Notes: generated from the sequence alone by a model not told the origin. A stretch of 64,000 nucleotides of DNA from Tenacibaculum singaporense (GCF_003867015.1 NZ_CP032548.1:2051001-2115000); one strand, 5' to 3'; numbered from the stretch's first letter, positions 32,704 to 41,859 are shown. Made by a program: numbers and translations.

Positions 32704-34152
32704 TTATTTCAACTCCACATACATATTGTTATAATCAGGGCGCATCATATTTGAATTCCATGATGGAGAAAATTGAACTCCTTTTTTCATGGTAGGTACT
32801 CCTTTTGCTCCTGTGGTGATATATTGAATAGTTCTTTCTAGTAAAGGTTCTGCTGGATCTCCTAAAACACCTAAGTTACCTGGGTCTTCATCAATGATAA
32901 CCTCAGGAATAAACCCTTCAGGAGCATTTTCACCATCTACATTTTGAATTTCTAATACAATGGGTTGCATTGCCCACGTATGACTCTTTAAGTTATCGCC
33001 ATTACGAGTATAATCGTCAGAATCGTATAAGGTAATAGAACCAACATGCTTTCCGTAAGTTTGAGTTCCTACTAACTTTACATCAATATAAGGCTTTAGT
33101 GCATTGATAACTAATTCGGATGCAGAGGCAGAATCATCAGAAACTATAAAGTAAATAGTATTTAGGTTTAAGCTATTAATAGCTTCATCTAAGACCACAT
33201 TACCTTGTTGGTCCTTATTTAAAATCTGATTAGTAAAGTTATTAATCAATAAATCAGGATTTGTTACCTCCATTACTTTATGATTCCATACTTGTTTCGC
33301 AAATAACTCATTGTTAAACTGTCCGGTAATCATACTTCCTAAATAAGTAGCTGTTTGTACAGAACCACCACCGTTATAACGTAAATCGATGATTAAGTCG
33401 GTAAGACCTGCTGATTGAAACTTAGCAAATTCAGCATTTAACTCTCCATCAAAGTTTCTAGAGAATTGATTGTACATTAAATACCCTATGGTATGGCTAC
33501 CATTAGTAATTACATTGGTAACTTTTATAGGGTTTTCTGTTACTTGAGATTTCGTAACTGTAATAGTTGTTCCGTTACTAACTGGATTCCCTCCATTATA
33601 ATCAGCTAAATGAATAGTGAATGTATCGTTATCTAATAAATCATTTACATTACCTCTAGTTATAGTTGTTCCGTTAATCTCAGTAATAATCATTCCACGA
33701 GTAACTCCTTGTGCATCTGCATTAGAACCAGCAACAACATCGTATACATATATATAATAGCCTCCAGAACCATCAGCATAGTCAGCTCCTTCTAATTTCA
33801 TCCCACTTGTAAGACGTATTCCTGCAAAAGCTTCTTCTAATGCAATATAATCGTCTACAATCCATGAATAGGTTCTGTTAGGATCTTTAGTGTATTCGTT
33901 AGGCATGTATAATAAACTGTAAAATAAATTAGCAGGATCGTCATACGCTGATAAATAACTATACAGTTCATTATCGTTATTAAAACGTCTGTCAGCTAAA
34001 TCAGGAACTAAGTCTTGCCATAAGTAGTAAGCGTTTAAACCTTTCCAAACGAAATTTTGGACTTCAATATTCTTGGGGGCATCGTCTTTTTCACTACATG
34101 AAACAAGTAGTATTGAAAATAAGACAATAAGGGATGCTTTAAGTAATTTCAT
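32704..34152 (-). CDS. S41-family C-terminal processing peptidase-like lipoprotein
   Basis: 482 residues with a lipoprotein signal ending LVSCSEKD (Cys19). A short helical N-terminal domain (NFVWKGLNAYYLWQDLVPD) is followed by a PDZ-like region (VAGSNADAQGVTRGMIITEI) and the S41 tail-specific protease core: LTDLIIDLRYNGGGSVQTA, and the catalytic Ser in IVSDDSASASELV. This variant (DLADR...FNNDNELY in the N-terminal domain) is frequent as a secreted lipoprotein in Bacteroidota. Convergent with DUF72 and divergent from the sigma-factor operon. Confidence 0.9.
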   Translation of the reverse strand: MKLLKASLIVLFSILLVSCSEKDDAPKNIEVQNFVWKGLNAYYLWQDLVPDLADRRFNNDNELYSYLSAYDDPANLFYSLLYMPNEYTKDPNRTYSWIVDDYIALEEAFAGIRLTSGMKLEGADYADGSGGYYIYVYDVVAGSNADAQGVTRGMIITEINGTTITRGNVNDLLDNDTFTIHLADYNGGNPVSNGTTITVTKSQVTENPIKVTNVITNGSHTIGYLMYNQFSRNFDGELNAEFAKFQSAGLTDLIIDLRYNGGGSVQTATYLGSMITGQFNNELFAKQVWNHKVMEVTNPDLLINNFTNQILNKDQQGNVVLDEAINSLNLNTIYFIVSDDSASASELVINALKPYIDVKLVGTQTYGKHVGSITLYDSDDYTRNGDNLKSHTWAMQPIVLEIQNVDGENAPEGFIPEVIIDEDPGNLGVLGDPAEPLLERTIQYITTGAKGVPTMKKGVQFSPSWNSNMMRPDYNNMYVELK

Positions 34153-34310
34153 AAGAGTATATTAGTTCTAACAACAACGCAATTTACTGAATAATATTAT
34201 TTTTTTTATTATTGATGTAACAAACTTGAAACTGCGTCGTCGTAGATATGTAAACCTGTTAAATAAGACGCAATTGTTTTAATAGGCTTACAGAACTAAT
34301 TAACCAAACC

Positions 34311-34820
34311 ATGAACCAATCGGACTTTTTAAAAGTTGTATTACCATTTAAAGACAAAGTCTTTCGTTTAGCGAAGAGATTATTGGTTTCTACTGAAGAA
34401 GCTGAGGACGCTACACAAGAGTTGTACTTTAAATTGTGGAGAAATAGAGAGAAGCTCTCTAATTATAAAAATGTAGAGGCATTTGCAATGACTATGACAA
34501 AGAATTACTGTTATGACAGATTAAAGTCTAAACAAGCAAGTAATTTAACATTGGTTCATAGTAATTATAAAGAGAAAGACACTCCTCTAGAAAAGAGAGT
34601 AGAACATAACGACAGTGTAAACCGAGTACATGAGCTTATAGAGAAGTTACCAGAGCAGCAAAAAATAATCATACAATTAAGAGATATTGAACAATATGAT
34701 TTTGATGAAATATGTAAAATGGTCGATATGAAACCGACAGCTGTAAGAGTAGCATTATCAAGAGCTAGAAAAGCAATAAGACAAGAATTAATAAAACAAC
34801 ACAACTATGGAGTTAGCTAA
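34311..34820 (+). CDS. ECF-type RNA polymerase sigma factor
   Basis: 169 residues. Sigma region 2 contains EEAEDATQELYFKLWRNREK and TKNYCYDRLKSKQ, and region 4 has LPEQQKIIIQLRDIEQYDFDEI followed by the helix-turn-helix MKPTAVRVALSRARKAIR. Its last 14 bases overlap the start of the next gene, a single-pass membrane protein, so it is coupled with what is probably its anti-sigma factor. Two DUF4252 genes follow, which are likely part of its regulon. Confidence 0.92.
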   Translation: MNQSDFLKVVLPFKDKVFRLAKRLLVSTEEAEDATQELYFKLWRNREKLSNYKNVEAFAMTMTKNYCYDRLKSKQASNLTLVHSNYKEKDTPLEKRVEHNDSVNRVHELIEKLPEQQKIIIQLRDIEQYDFDEICKMVDMKPTAVRVALSRARKAIRQELIKQHNYGVS

Positions 34821-35277
34821 CATAGAGAAGTTATTAGATAAATACCTAGACGCAGAAACAACATTGCAAGAAGAGCAAACGTTACAAGAGTATTTTACCT
34901 CAAACAACGTGGCACCGCATTTGCAAGAATATAGTATGATGTTTGGCTATTTTAAACAAAGTAAAGACGAAACCTTTACGAAAACCATTCAGTTAAAACC
35001 TGAGAAAACTAAGAAGAACTGGAAATGGTTATCAGTAGCAGCGTCAGTAGTCTTACTATTTAGTGTATTCATGGGCAATGAAGAGTACAAAAAGTATCAA
35101 CAACGTAAACAGTTTGCACAAATTAAAGAAGCGTTGCAACTAGTTTCGGTCAATCTAAACAAAGGAAACGATGCATTATATGCAGTTTCAAACAACCTAA
35201 AAAAAGGAAATGATGCTATTGAACAATTAGGGGCCTATGAAGAAACAGTAAACAAAGTAATAAACACAGTAAATTAA
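34807..35277 (+). CDS. Single-pass membrane protein, putative anti-sigma factor
   Basis: 156 residues. The acidic N-terminal helical region (IEKLLDKYLDAETTLQEEQTL) looks like a zinc-free anti-sigma domain. A transmembrane helix lies at about 74-91 (WLSVAASVVLLFSVFMG), and the C-terminal part is helical and periplasmic (ALQLVSVNLNKGNDALYAV repeats the pattern NLKKGNDAIEQL). Its overlap with the sigma gene and its topology suggest it holds that sigma factor at the membrane. The sequence itself has no firm family motif. Confidence 0.78.
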   Translation: MELANIEKLLDKYLDAETTLQEEQTLQEYFTSNNVAPHLQEYSMMFGYFKQSKDETFTKTIQLKPEKTKKNWKWLSVAASVVLLFSVFMGNEEYKKYQQRKQFAQIKEALQLVSVNLNKGNDALYAVSNNLKKGNDAIEQLGAYEETVNKVINTVN

Positions 35278-35317
35278 TTAAGAAAGTAAAACCAAGTACT
35301 TATAAACCAAGAAAATC

Positions 35318-35833
35318 ATGAAAAAAGTAATATTATTATTCGCATTCGTATTTATAGCTAATGTTAGTTTCGGACAATCAATGTTCGATAAATTAGAAGA
35401 CCTAGATGAGGTATCATCAGTGGTAGTAAATAAAGATGCTTTTGAGATTTTATCTAAATTCAAAGTAGAGTCAGAAGATAACGAAGCAATGGAGGTTTTT
35501 AAAATGATTCAAGACTTACAAGAATTAAAAGTATTTTCAACTGAAAGCGCAAAAGTGTCTGCTGAAATGGAAAGCATGGTAAAGTCTGCCATTAAAAAAA
35601 GTAATTTAATAGAGTTAATGCGTGTAAAAGACAAAGATTCTCGTGTTAAAATCTATGTAAAGTCTACAAAAAACAAAGACTTTGTAAGCGAAGTATTAAT
35701 GTTTGTAAAAGACAAAAATTCTAATGGTAACTCACCAGAATCTGTAATAGTTTCGTTAACTGGTAATATCGACATCAACAAAATGTCAAAATTAGCAGAG
35801 ACGTTTTCTAAAGACGGAAAGAAGAACAAATAA
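35318..35833 (+). CDS. DUF4252-family secreted protein
   Basis: 171 residues with a signal peptide (about 1-20, ending VSFGQ). The mature part is the DUF4252 pattern: FDKLEDLDEVSSVVVNKDAF, a helix that leads to MIQDLQELKVFSTESAKVSA, and a later MRVKDKDSRVKIYVKS with a final hydrophobic strand-turn (SVIVSLTGNIDINKM). The function of the family is unknown. It lies 40 bases after the anti-sigma-like gene and is followed by its own terminator and a paralogue. Confidence 0.85.
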   Translation: MKKVILLFAFVFIANVSFGQSMFDKLEDLDEVSSVVVNKDAFEILSKFKVESEDNEAMEVFKMIQDLQELKVFSTESAKVSAEMESMVKSAIKKSNLIELMRVKDKDSRVKIYVKSTKNKDFVSEVLMFVKDKNSNGNSPESVIVSLTGNIDINKMSKLAETFSKDGKKNK

Positions 35834-35842
35834 AAACAAATA

Positions 35843-35873
35843 AGGCAGCGTTAACAAATTAACGCTGCTTTTA
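35843..35873 (+). terminator. Terminator after the first DUF4252 gene
   Basis: GGCAGCGTTAA and TTAACGCTGCT form a stem with a short loop followed by TTTT. Confidence 0.75.
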
Positions 35874-35890
35874 ATCAAAAACTAACAACA

Positions 35891-36451
35891 ATGAAAAAAC
35901 TATTTATATACTCAATGTTACTAGTAGCGTTTGTAACAGTTTCTTGTAAAACAGAATCTTTACAAAGCTATTTGGTAGAAAGCCAAGAAAAGGAAGGCTT
36001 TATTACGTTTGATGTACCAGCTAGTGTATTACAGTTAAGTATGGATAAGGCATCTGAAGAAGATAAGCAAGCGTATGAAAGTATTAAAAAAATAAACATA
36101 ACAGGAGTTCCTTATAAGAACTTAGACGAAGCTAGTTATGAAGCAGAGAAAGAGAAGTTAAAATCAATCTTAAAAAAATCTAGCTATAAACAGTTAATGA
36201 AGTTTAAAAAAGATGGAGCCAATGCAGCGATTTACTACACAGGAGATGCTGATGCCATTGACGAAATCGTAGCTTTTGGTTATGGAAAAGAAATGGGAGT
36301 GGGAGTTGCTCGTGTTTTGGGAGAAAATATGAATCCAGGAAAAATTCTTCAAATGATGCAAAAAGCTAAAATGGATGCTGGAAATTTAGACTTAAAGCAA
36401 TTCAAAATGCTTTTTGATGAAAAGCATCGTTCATCTGAAGAAACAGAATAA
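35891..36451 (+). CDS. DUF4252-family lipoprotein
   Basis: 186 residues, paralogue of the preceding gene but with a lipoprotein signal ending TVSCKTES (Cys19). The shared pattern runs from GFITFDVPASVLQLS through KLKSILKKSSYKQLMKFKKDG to the C-terminal region containing VGVARVLGENMNPGKI. It has an acidic C-terminal tail (SSEETE). A terminator separates it from the upstream copy, so it may be read through or transcribed on its own. Confidence 0.8.
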   Translation: MKKLFIYSMLLVAFVTVSCKTESLQSYLVESQEKEGFITFDVPASVLQLSMDKASEEDKQAYESIKKINITGVPYKNLDEASYEAEKEKLKSILKKSSYKQLMKFKKDGANAAIYYTGDADAIDEIVAFGYGKEMGVGVARVLGENMNPGKILQMMQKAKMDAGNLDLKQFKMLFDEKHRSSEETE

Positions 36452-36474
36452 AAATTAATATTGAAAATATAGAG

Positions 36475-36508
36475 AAGCCATCAGATCATCTGGTGGCTTT
36501 TTCTTTTT
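36475..36508 (+). terminator. Terminator after the DUF4252 lipoprotein gene
   Basis: AAGCCATCAGAT pairs with ATCTGGTGGCTT (one wobble), followed by a T-rich tract. Confidence 0.8.
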
Positions 36509-36543
36509 AACGGCTCATTAACAAGCCTCCCAATAGAATTTCA

Positions 36544-36551
36544 TATTTTTG
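36544..36551 (+). promoter_or_regulatory. -7 box for the M1 aminopeptidase gene
   Basis: TATTTTTG matches TAnnTTTG and ends 18 bases before the ATG at 36570, which supports that start over a TTG at 36549. No TTG is found at the expected -33 position. Confidence 0.4.
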
Positions 36552-36569
36552 AACTCTAAACAAAAACAT

Positions 36570-39017
36570 ATGAAATTTAACAAACTCCTTGTTTTTATCG
36601 CTGTTTTCTTTACAGCAAGCTTATTTTCCCAATCAACTAAAGTATATAGAGCTGAAAGAGATAAAGTTCATAATTTAGTTCATACGAAGTTAAAAGTAGA
36701 TTTTAACTTTCAAGAAAAAGAAATGAATGGGGAAGAATGGGTAACCTTAACACCTCATTTTTATGAAACGGATAAGGTTACGTTAGATGCTAAAGCAATG
36801 GTTATTTATAAAGTAACAATGAATAATCAGCCATTAGAGTATAATTATGACGACTATGAGTTAATTATCAACTTACCTCGTGCCTATAAGCGAAACGAAG
36901 AGTTTACATTATATATTAAGTATACGGCGCGACCAGAAAGGGTAAAACAAAAAGGAAGTGCTGCTATTACATCAGCAAAAGGGTTGTACTTTATCAATCC
37001 AACAGGTTTTGATAAAAACAAACCAACTCAAATTTGGACTCAAGGCGAAACAGAAGCAAGTAGTTGTTGGTTTCCAACAATAGATGCTCCAAACCAAAAG
37101 ACATCACAAGAAATTTATATTACTGTTCCGAAAAAGTATGTAACGCTTTCTAACGGGAAATTAGAAAAGCAAACTACCAATGCTGATGGAACTCGTACCG
37201 ATTATTGGAATTTTACTCAAAAGCATGCCCCATATCTGTTTTTTATGGGAGTAGGAGAGTACGAGGTTATTAAAGATAAATACAAAGATATTCCTGTAGA
37301 TTATTATGTAGAGAAGGAGTATGCTCCGTATGCAAAAGATATTTTTGGAAATACACCTGAAATGTTAGCGTTCTTTTCAAAAATTACAGGAATAGAATAT
37401 CCATGGAATAAATATGCGCAAATTGTAGGGCGCGATTATGTAAGTGGTGCAATGGAGAATACCACAGCAGTAATTCACGGGGAAAGAGCGTATCAAACAC
37501 CAGGGCAATTAATTGATGAAAACGTACAAGAAAACACAATTGCACACGAAGCTTTTCATCATTGGTTTGGTGATTTAGTAACTACTGAAAGTTGGAGTAA
37601 CTTAACTGTAAACGAGAGTTTTGCTAATTATAGTGAGTATTTATGGTTAGAACATAAATATGGAAAAGATGAGGCAGACGCGCATTTGTTTGAAGATATT
37701 GAAGGTTATAAAAGCGGACAAAACTTTGATAAACATTTAGTTCGTTTTTATTACGATGATAAAGAGGATATGTTTGATGCAGTTAGCTATAACAAAGGAG
37801 GGGCTATTTTGCACATGTTACGTAACTATTTAGATGACGAAGCTTTTTACGAAGGATTAAATACGTATTTAACAGATAATAAGTATGGAACAGGAGAAGC
37901 ACATCAATTACGTTTAGCATTTGAAAAAGTAAGTGGAAAAGACTTAAACTGGTTTTTCAATCAATGGTATTTTAACAGCGGACACCCGAAGTTATCTATT
38001 TCTTATGACTTTAATAAACTAAGAAAAACAGTAACCGTAAATATTATTCAATCTCAACTTAATGAATTTAAATTTCCGTTTGCTATTGATGTTTTTGAAG
38101 GAAGTAAAAGAACAAGACATAACGTGTTTGTTGAAGGAAGAGATGCGTCATTTACATTTCCTTTTACAAACCATCCAGATTTAATTCAAGTAAATGCAGA
38201 CGGGGTATTGTTGTGCGATATTAACGAAAATAAAGTATTGAGCGATTATATTCATCAATTAAAATATGCTCAAAACTACGTGCATAAAAGAGAAGCTTTG
38301 TTAGAAGTAGCAAAACATCAAGATGATAAAAAAGCGTTTAATGCCGTTGCAGACGCTCTGAATAACGATTTTTATAAGATTAGGATTTTAGCCTTGGAGA
38401 ACATTAATTTAATCAATAAATATTCAAAAAAGAATGTGATTGATCAAATTATGAAAATCGCTCAAAACGATCCAAAAACGTTGGTACAAGCAGCGGCAAT
38501 TGAAACGTTAGGAAAGTTAACAGATCCAGCATTAAAACCGGTGTTTGAAAAAGGGTTAGAAAGTAAATCATATTCTGTGTTAGGAAAGTCGTTGGTAGGA
38601 ATGTATTATATCGATAAGCAGTTAGCTATTCAAAAATCAAAAACGTTGCCTTTAGCCGTTAAAAAGATTATTGCAACACCATTAACACGTATTTATTTAG
38701 AAGAAAATGATGATGAAGAGTTAAGTTTTATTGCAAGTAACGTAATGTCTGGAATGTTTTTAAGTCCGAACAAGAAAATTCAGTCATTGTATAAAAAAGC
38801 ATTCGATAAGATTGGAAAAAGTAATAATACAGAGGCTATTCAAAATTTATCAGACGATATTGTAGCTAAAGGACTTCAATACAAACAATATAATTTTGAT
38901 CAGGTAGGAGTTAACTTGTTGCGTCAAATGGCACAAATGCAAAAAACAAGTAAGCCATCAAATAAAGAAAAGCATCTTAAAGTTATTCAAATAGCTATGG
39001 CGAAGCTGCTTGAATAA
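36570..39017 (+). CDS. M1-family zinc aminopeptidase, secreted
   Basis: 815 residues with a signal peptide (about 1-20, ending ASLFSQ). The beta-saddle N-terminal domain is followed by the catalytic domain with the exopeptidase motif GAMEN and the gluzincin motif HEAFHHW (His326, Glu327, His330) with Glu349 18 residues further on (NESFANY). Together these define M1. The C-terminal 250 residues are helical, HEAT-like repeats (VAKHQDDKKAFNAVADAL, AAAIETLGKLTDPAL). It probably trims peptides in the periplasm. Start at the ATG at 36570, supported by the -7 box. Confidence 0.95.
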   Translation: MKFNKLLVFIAVFFTASLFSQSTKVYRAERDKVHNLVHTKLKVDFNFQEKEMNGEEWVTLTPHFYETDKVTLDAKAMVIYKVTMNNQPLEYNYDDYELIINLPRAYKRNEEFTLYIKYTARPERVKQKGSAAITSAKGLYFINPTGFDKNKPTQIWTQGETEASSCWFPTIDAPNQKTSQEIYITVPKKYVTLSNGKLEKQTTNADGTRTDYWNFTQKHAPYLFFMGVGEYEVIKDKYKDIPVDYYVEKEYAPYAKDIFGNTPEMLAFFSKITGIEYPWNKYAQIVGRDYVSGAMENTTAVIHGERAYQTPGQLIDENVQENTIAHEAFHHWFGDLVTTESWSNLTVNESFANYSEYLWLEHKYGKDEADAHLFEDIEGYKSGQNFDKHLVRFYYDDKEDMFDAVSYNKGGAILHMLRNYLDDEAFYEGLNTYLTDNKYGTGEAHQLRLAFEKVSGKDLNWFFNQWYFNSGHPKLSISYDFNKLRKTVTVNIIQSQLNEFKFPFAIDVFEGSKRTRHNVFVEGRDASFTFPFTNHPDLIQVNADGVLLCDINENKVLSDYIHQLKYAQNYVHKREALLEVAKHQDDKKAFNAVADALNNDFYKIRILALENINLINKYSKKNVIDQIMKIAQNDPKTLVQAAAIETLGKLTDPALKPVFEKGLESKSYSVLGKSLVGMYYIDKQLAIQKSKTLPLAVKKIIATPLTRIYLEENDDEELSFIASNVMSGMFLSPNKKIQSLYKKAFDKIGKSNNTEAIQNLSDDIVAKGLQYKQYNFDQVGVNLLRQMAQMQKTSKPSNKEKHLKVIQIAMAKLLE

Positions 39018-39029
39018 ATAGTATAAAAT

Positions 39030-39104
39030 CATAAAGTTTAAGTTAAAAAGAATACTTAGTTTTGGCACAATAATTGAATTTTCTTGCGAAACTTAAACTT
39101 TATG
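39030..39104 (+). promoter_or_regulatory. 15-bp perfect inverted repeat including a start codon
   Basis: CATAAAGTTTAAGTT (39030-39044) and its exact complement AACTTAAACTTTATG (39090-39104) are 45 bases apart. The right arm ends in the ATG of the next gene. A transcript from further upstream would bury the start codon in a stem. Confidence 0.6.
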
Positions 39105-40298
39105 AGAAAAACTACTTTACTACTTATTTTATCGGTACTAGTATTGGCATCTTGTAGTAGTGTAAAAACTACTGAGAAAGCCCTTAATACCGGTAATTAT
39201 GACAAGGCAATTTCATTATCTATTGAAAAGTTAGCCAAAAACAAAACAAAAGAAAAGAATCAGCCGCATGTTCTAATGCTTCAGGAAGCTTTTAGAAAAG
39301 CAACGGATAGAGATTTAGACAGAATTTCTTTTTTAGAGAAAGAGCAAAACCCTGAAAACTTTGAAACAATTTACACGTTATATCAACGTCTTAATAACAG
39401 GCAAGAGAGAATAAAACCATTATTGCCATTACGAATTTTATCTTCAGGAAGAAATGCCAAGTTTAAACTTGTTAATTATTCTGATAGAATTCTTGCTGCA
39501 AAGGAAAACTATGCTGGTTATTTGTATGAAAATGGTGTAGCATTGTTAAATGAAGGAGATAGAAATAAGATTAACTACAGAAGAGCTTTTGACGAATTAA
39601 GACACTTGGATAAAATTAGTCCTAATTACAGAGATACAAGAAACTTAATAGAAGAGGCTCATGCTAAAGGAATTGATTATGTACATGTTTCTGTTAGAAA
39701 TAGAACAGATCAAATAATTCCTAGAAGATTAGAAAGAGATTTATTAGCAATTGATACCTATGGGTTGAATGATTTATGGACACAATATCACGCTAAAAAG
39801 GATAGAAACATTCGTTATGATTTCGATTTAGAGCTAGATTTTAGAGATATTATGATTTCTCCTGAACAAGTACACGAAAAGGAAGTTATTAAAGAACGAC
39901 GCATAAAAGATGGGTTCAAGTATTTAAGAGACAATAACGGAAATTATGTAAAAGACAGTTTAGGAAACAAAATAAAAGTAGATAAGTTTAAAAGAATACG
40001 TTGTACGTTTTATCAGTTTACGCAATTTAAAAGTAGTAAAGTTACGGGAGTTGTAAAGTATATTGATAATAGAACAAATCAGTTACTACAACGATTCCCT
40101 ATACAAAGTGAATTTGTTTTTGAACATATTTATGCTGATTATGATGGAGACAGAAGAGCTTTGGATAAATCGTTTATAGATTTACTAGATGAAACTTCAG
40201 TTGAGTTTCCTTCTAACGAGCAAATGGTATACGATACAGGAACCGACTTAAAACAGAAGCTCAAACATATTATCACACGAAATAAGTTTAGAAATTAA
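39102..40298 (+). CDS. Lipoprotein of unknown function
   Basis: 398 residues with a clear lipoprotein signal (LLLILSVLVLASCSS). The N-terminal third is TPR-like helical (KALNTGNYDKAISLSIEKLAK, then HVLMLQEAFRKATDRDLDRI). The rest is beta-rich with many charged residues (NRTDQIIPRRLERDLLAID; KYIDNRTNQLLQRFPIQSEF). I do not recognise a named family. The ATG at 39102 is chosen because it starts the signal peptide. A TTG at 39084 would add six residues. The start codon lies in the right arm of a 15-bp inverted repeat. Confidence 0.82.
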   Translation: MRKTTLLLILSVLVLASCSSVKTTEKALNTGNYDKAISLSIEKLAKNKTKEKNQPHVLMLQEAFRKATDRDLDRISFLEKEQNPENFETIYTLYQRLNNRQERIKPLLPLRILSSGRNAKFKLVNYSDRILAAKENYAGYLYENGVALLNEGDRNKINYRRAFDELRHLDKISPNYRDTRNLIEEAHAKGIDYVHVSVRNRTDQIIPRRLERDLLAIDTYGLNDLWTQYHAKKDRNIRYDFDLELDFRDIMISPEQVHEKEVIKERRIKDGFKYLRDNNGNYVKDSLGNKIKVDKFKRIRCTFYQFTQFKSSKVTGVVKYIDNRTNQLLQRFPIQSEFVFEHIYADYDGDRRALDKSFIDLLDETSVEFPSNEQMVYDTGTDLKQKLKHIITRNKFRN

Positions 40299-40306
40299 AG
40301 TACTAA

Positions 40307-40336
40307 AGCTCCTGTAATCTACAGGAGTTTTTTTTA
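40307..40336 (+). terminator. Rho-independent terminator
   Basis: CTCCTGTA and TACAGGAG form a stem with a 3-base loop, followed by eight T. It ends the preceding lipoprotein gene. Confidence 0.85.
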
Positions 40337-40337
40337 T

Positions 40338-40345
40338 TATATTTG
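40338..40345 (+). promoter_or_regulatory. -7 box close to a small ORF and the AlkB-like gene
   Basis: TATATTTG matches TAnnTTTG. It ends only four bases before the ATG at 40350, so that ORF would be almost leaderless, or the promoter serves the AlkB-like gene with a leader of about 210 bases. Confidence 0.45.
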
Positions 40346-40349
40346 AGTT

Positions 40350-40559
40350 ATGGAAAAGGATTTAAACATCATAACTTTTGAATATCAAAGAACGAATAAA
40401 ACGAGCTTATTTTTTAAGTTGTTAAGTGTAGTTTTAATCTTAATCTTTCTTTTGAATCCCTTGCACGAATTGATAGATGTTTTTAAAAGAGAGTATACAC
40501 CAGGTTGGTGTTGTATGCTTCCGTGTCCATCTCCTTTTTCAGGTTATTTTTTTATATAA
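40350..40559 (+). CDS. Small membrane protein, hypothetical
   Basis: A 69-residue ORF with one hydrophobic helix (LLSVVLILIFLLNPLHEL, about 23-41) and a Cys/Pro-rich C-terminus (PGWCCMLPCPSPFSGYFFI). It has no recognised family. Its stop codon is immediately followed by the GTG start of the AlkB-like gene with no bases between, which suggests the two are translated from one message. Whether it makes a protein is uncertain. Confidence 0.45.
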   Translation: MEKDLNIITFEYQRTNKTSLFFKLLSVVLILIFLLNPLHELIDVFKREYTPGWCCMLPCPSPFSGYFFI

Positions 40560-41168
40560 GTGGATTTATTCTCACAATTTGACGATACTCCTAAAAACTT
40601 ACTTCCGAAAGATGGAACAGTAAACTACTACGGTATTGTTCTACCAAAAGAGGAAGCAGATTATTATTACGAAGCTTTATTAAATTCTATTGAATGGCGT
40701 AATGACGAAGCTATTATTTTTGGAAAACGAATGGTAACCAAACGAAAAGTAGCTTGGTATGCCGAACAACCTTTTGAATATTCCTATTCAAACATTACCA
40801 AAACAGCCTTACCGTTTACGGAAGAATTGTTAGAGTTAAAAGAATTAGTGGAAAAGGAAACTGGAGAAACCTATAACTCTTGCTTATTGAATTTATACCA
40901 CGATGGTTCTGAAGGAATGGCATGGCATAGTGATGGGGAAAAAGATTTAAAAAAGAACGGAGCGATTGCTTCGTTAAGTTTTGGAGCAGAAAGACGTTTT
41001 GGTTTTAAACACAAACAAAGCAAAGAGACGGTTTATAAAGTGTTAGAACATGGTTCGTTATTGGTAATGAAAGACGAAACCCAAACCCATTGGCTTCACC
41101 GGTTACCACCTACAAAAAAAGTCCACCGACCACGGGTAAATTTAACGTTTAGAACGATTGTGAGGTAG
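40560..41168 (+). CDS. AlkB-like 2-oxoglutarate/Fe(II) dioxygenase
   Basis: 202 residues. Likely repairs alkylated DNA or RNA bases by oxidative demethylation. The iron motif is HSDGEKDL (His, Asp), with the third ligand His in THWLHRLPPTKKVHRPRVNL, which also holds the 2-oxoglutarate-binding Arg pair (RPRVNLTFR). LNLYHDGSEGMAWHSDG is typical of the ALKBH2/3-like bacterial group. The start is GTG at 40560, directly after the stop of the small ORF. No ATG suits the conserved N-terminus. Confidence 0.93.
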   Translation: MDLFSQFDDTPKNLLPKDGTVNYYGIVLPKEEADYYYEALLNSIEWRNDEAIIFGKRMVTKRKVAWYAEQPFEYSYSNITKTALPFTEELLELKELVEKETGETYNSCLLNLYHDGSEGMAWHSDGEKDLKKNGAIASLSFGAERRFGFKHKQSKETVYKVLEHGSLLVMKDETQTHWLHRLPPTKKVHRPRVNLTFRTIVR

Positions 41169-41258
41169 GGGATTATTGTAATGAGTATAATCTTGCTGAG
41201 TTGGTTTAGATTAGATTAACTAAAATAAGCAATAAAAATACATGATGGTAGTAAAAAA

Positions 41259-41852
41259 TTATTCCAAATATTCTATTGTATTAATAATTTTATCTTTAAA
41301 ACTAATATAATTTTCTTTCCATTTACCACCTGTTGATTCACTAAAATTGAACTGAATTAAATTTCCTTTTGGAAAAATATAAAAAGATGAAGCAAAAACT
41401 CCATTTGAAGAGATTAAGGTTCCGATTATTTGATTTTCTTCATCTACCATTATAGTATTCACATCAAACGAAATGTTCTTAGAATCAAGTTTTTTTATAT
41501 TTATCTTTTTGTGATTAGGTAATTTTTTTTTAAAAAAATCAAATTCCCCTTTTCCTTTATTAATTTTTAAAATATTGACGTAAGGGTTTAGTAATCTTTC
41601 ATCCTTATTCTTTGTAAATAAATAGATTAAGTCAAAGTCTTTTTTTCTTATTTCATTTTTACTACTTAAACTATCTAATAGTTTTCGGTAATTATTTTTT
41701 TTAATCTTATTAGATTTATACCAAATATCTTTTGGAAAGTCGAATGAAAAACCTAATTCATTATTAATAATTTTATTTTTAGTTTGACTGTTGCAACTTG
41801 TAATAATTAATATAACTAGGAGAGATGTAATTATTTTGATAGATTGTTTCAT
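41259..41852 (-). CDS. Lipoprotein of unknown function
   Basis: 197 residues from the ATG at 41852, which gives a lipoprotein signal (LLVILIITSCNSQ). An earlier ATG at 41888 would overlap the upstream gene and spoil the signal. The mature part is lysine-rich, with a beta-rich pattern (ELGFSFDFPKDIWYKSNKI, IMVDEENQIIGTLISSNG, LIQFNFSESTGGKW) like PsbP or DcrB-type small folds. The family is unrecognised. It follows the small membrane-protein gene by 7 bases. Confidence 0.72.
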   Translation of the reverse strand: MKQSIKIITSLLVILIITSCNSQTKNKIINNELGFSFDFPKDIWYKSNKIKKNNYRKLLDSLSSKNEIRKKDFDLIYLFTKNKDERLLNPYVNILKINKGKGEFDFFKKKLPNHKKINIKKLDSKNISFDVNTIMVDEENQIIGTLISSNGVFASSFYIFPKGNLIQFNFSESTGGKWKENYISFKDKIINTIEYLE

Positions 41853-41859
41853 TAAAATG

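Noticed and set aside
40350..40559. Treating the 69-codon frame as mere leader of the AlkB-like gene
   Set aside because: Not settled. It is kept as a low-confidence gene because its stop abuts the next start exactly and it encodes a plausible membrane helix.
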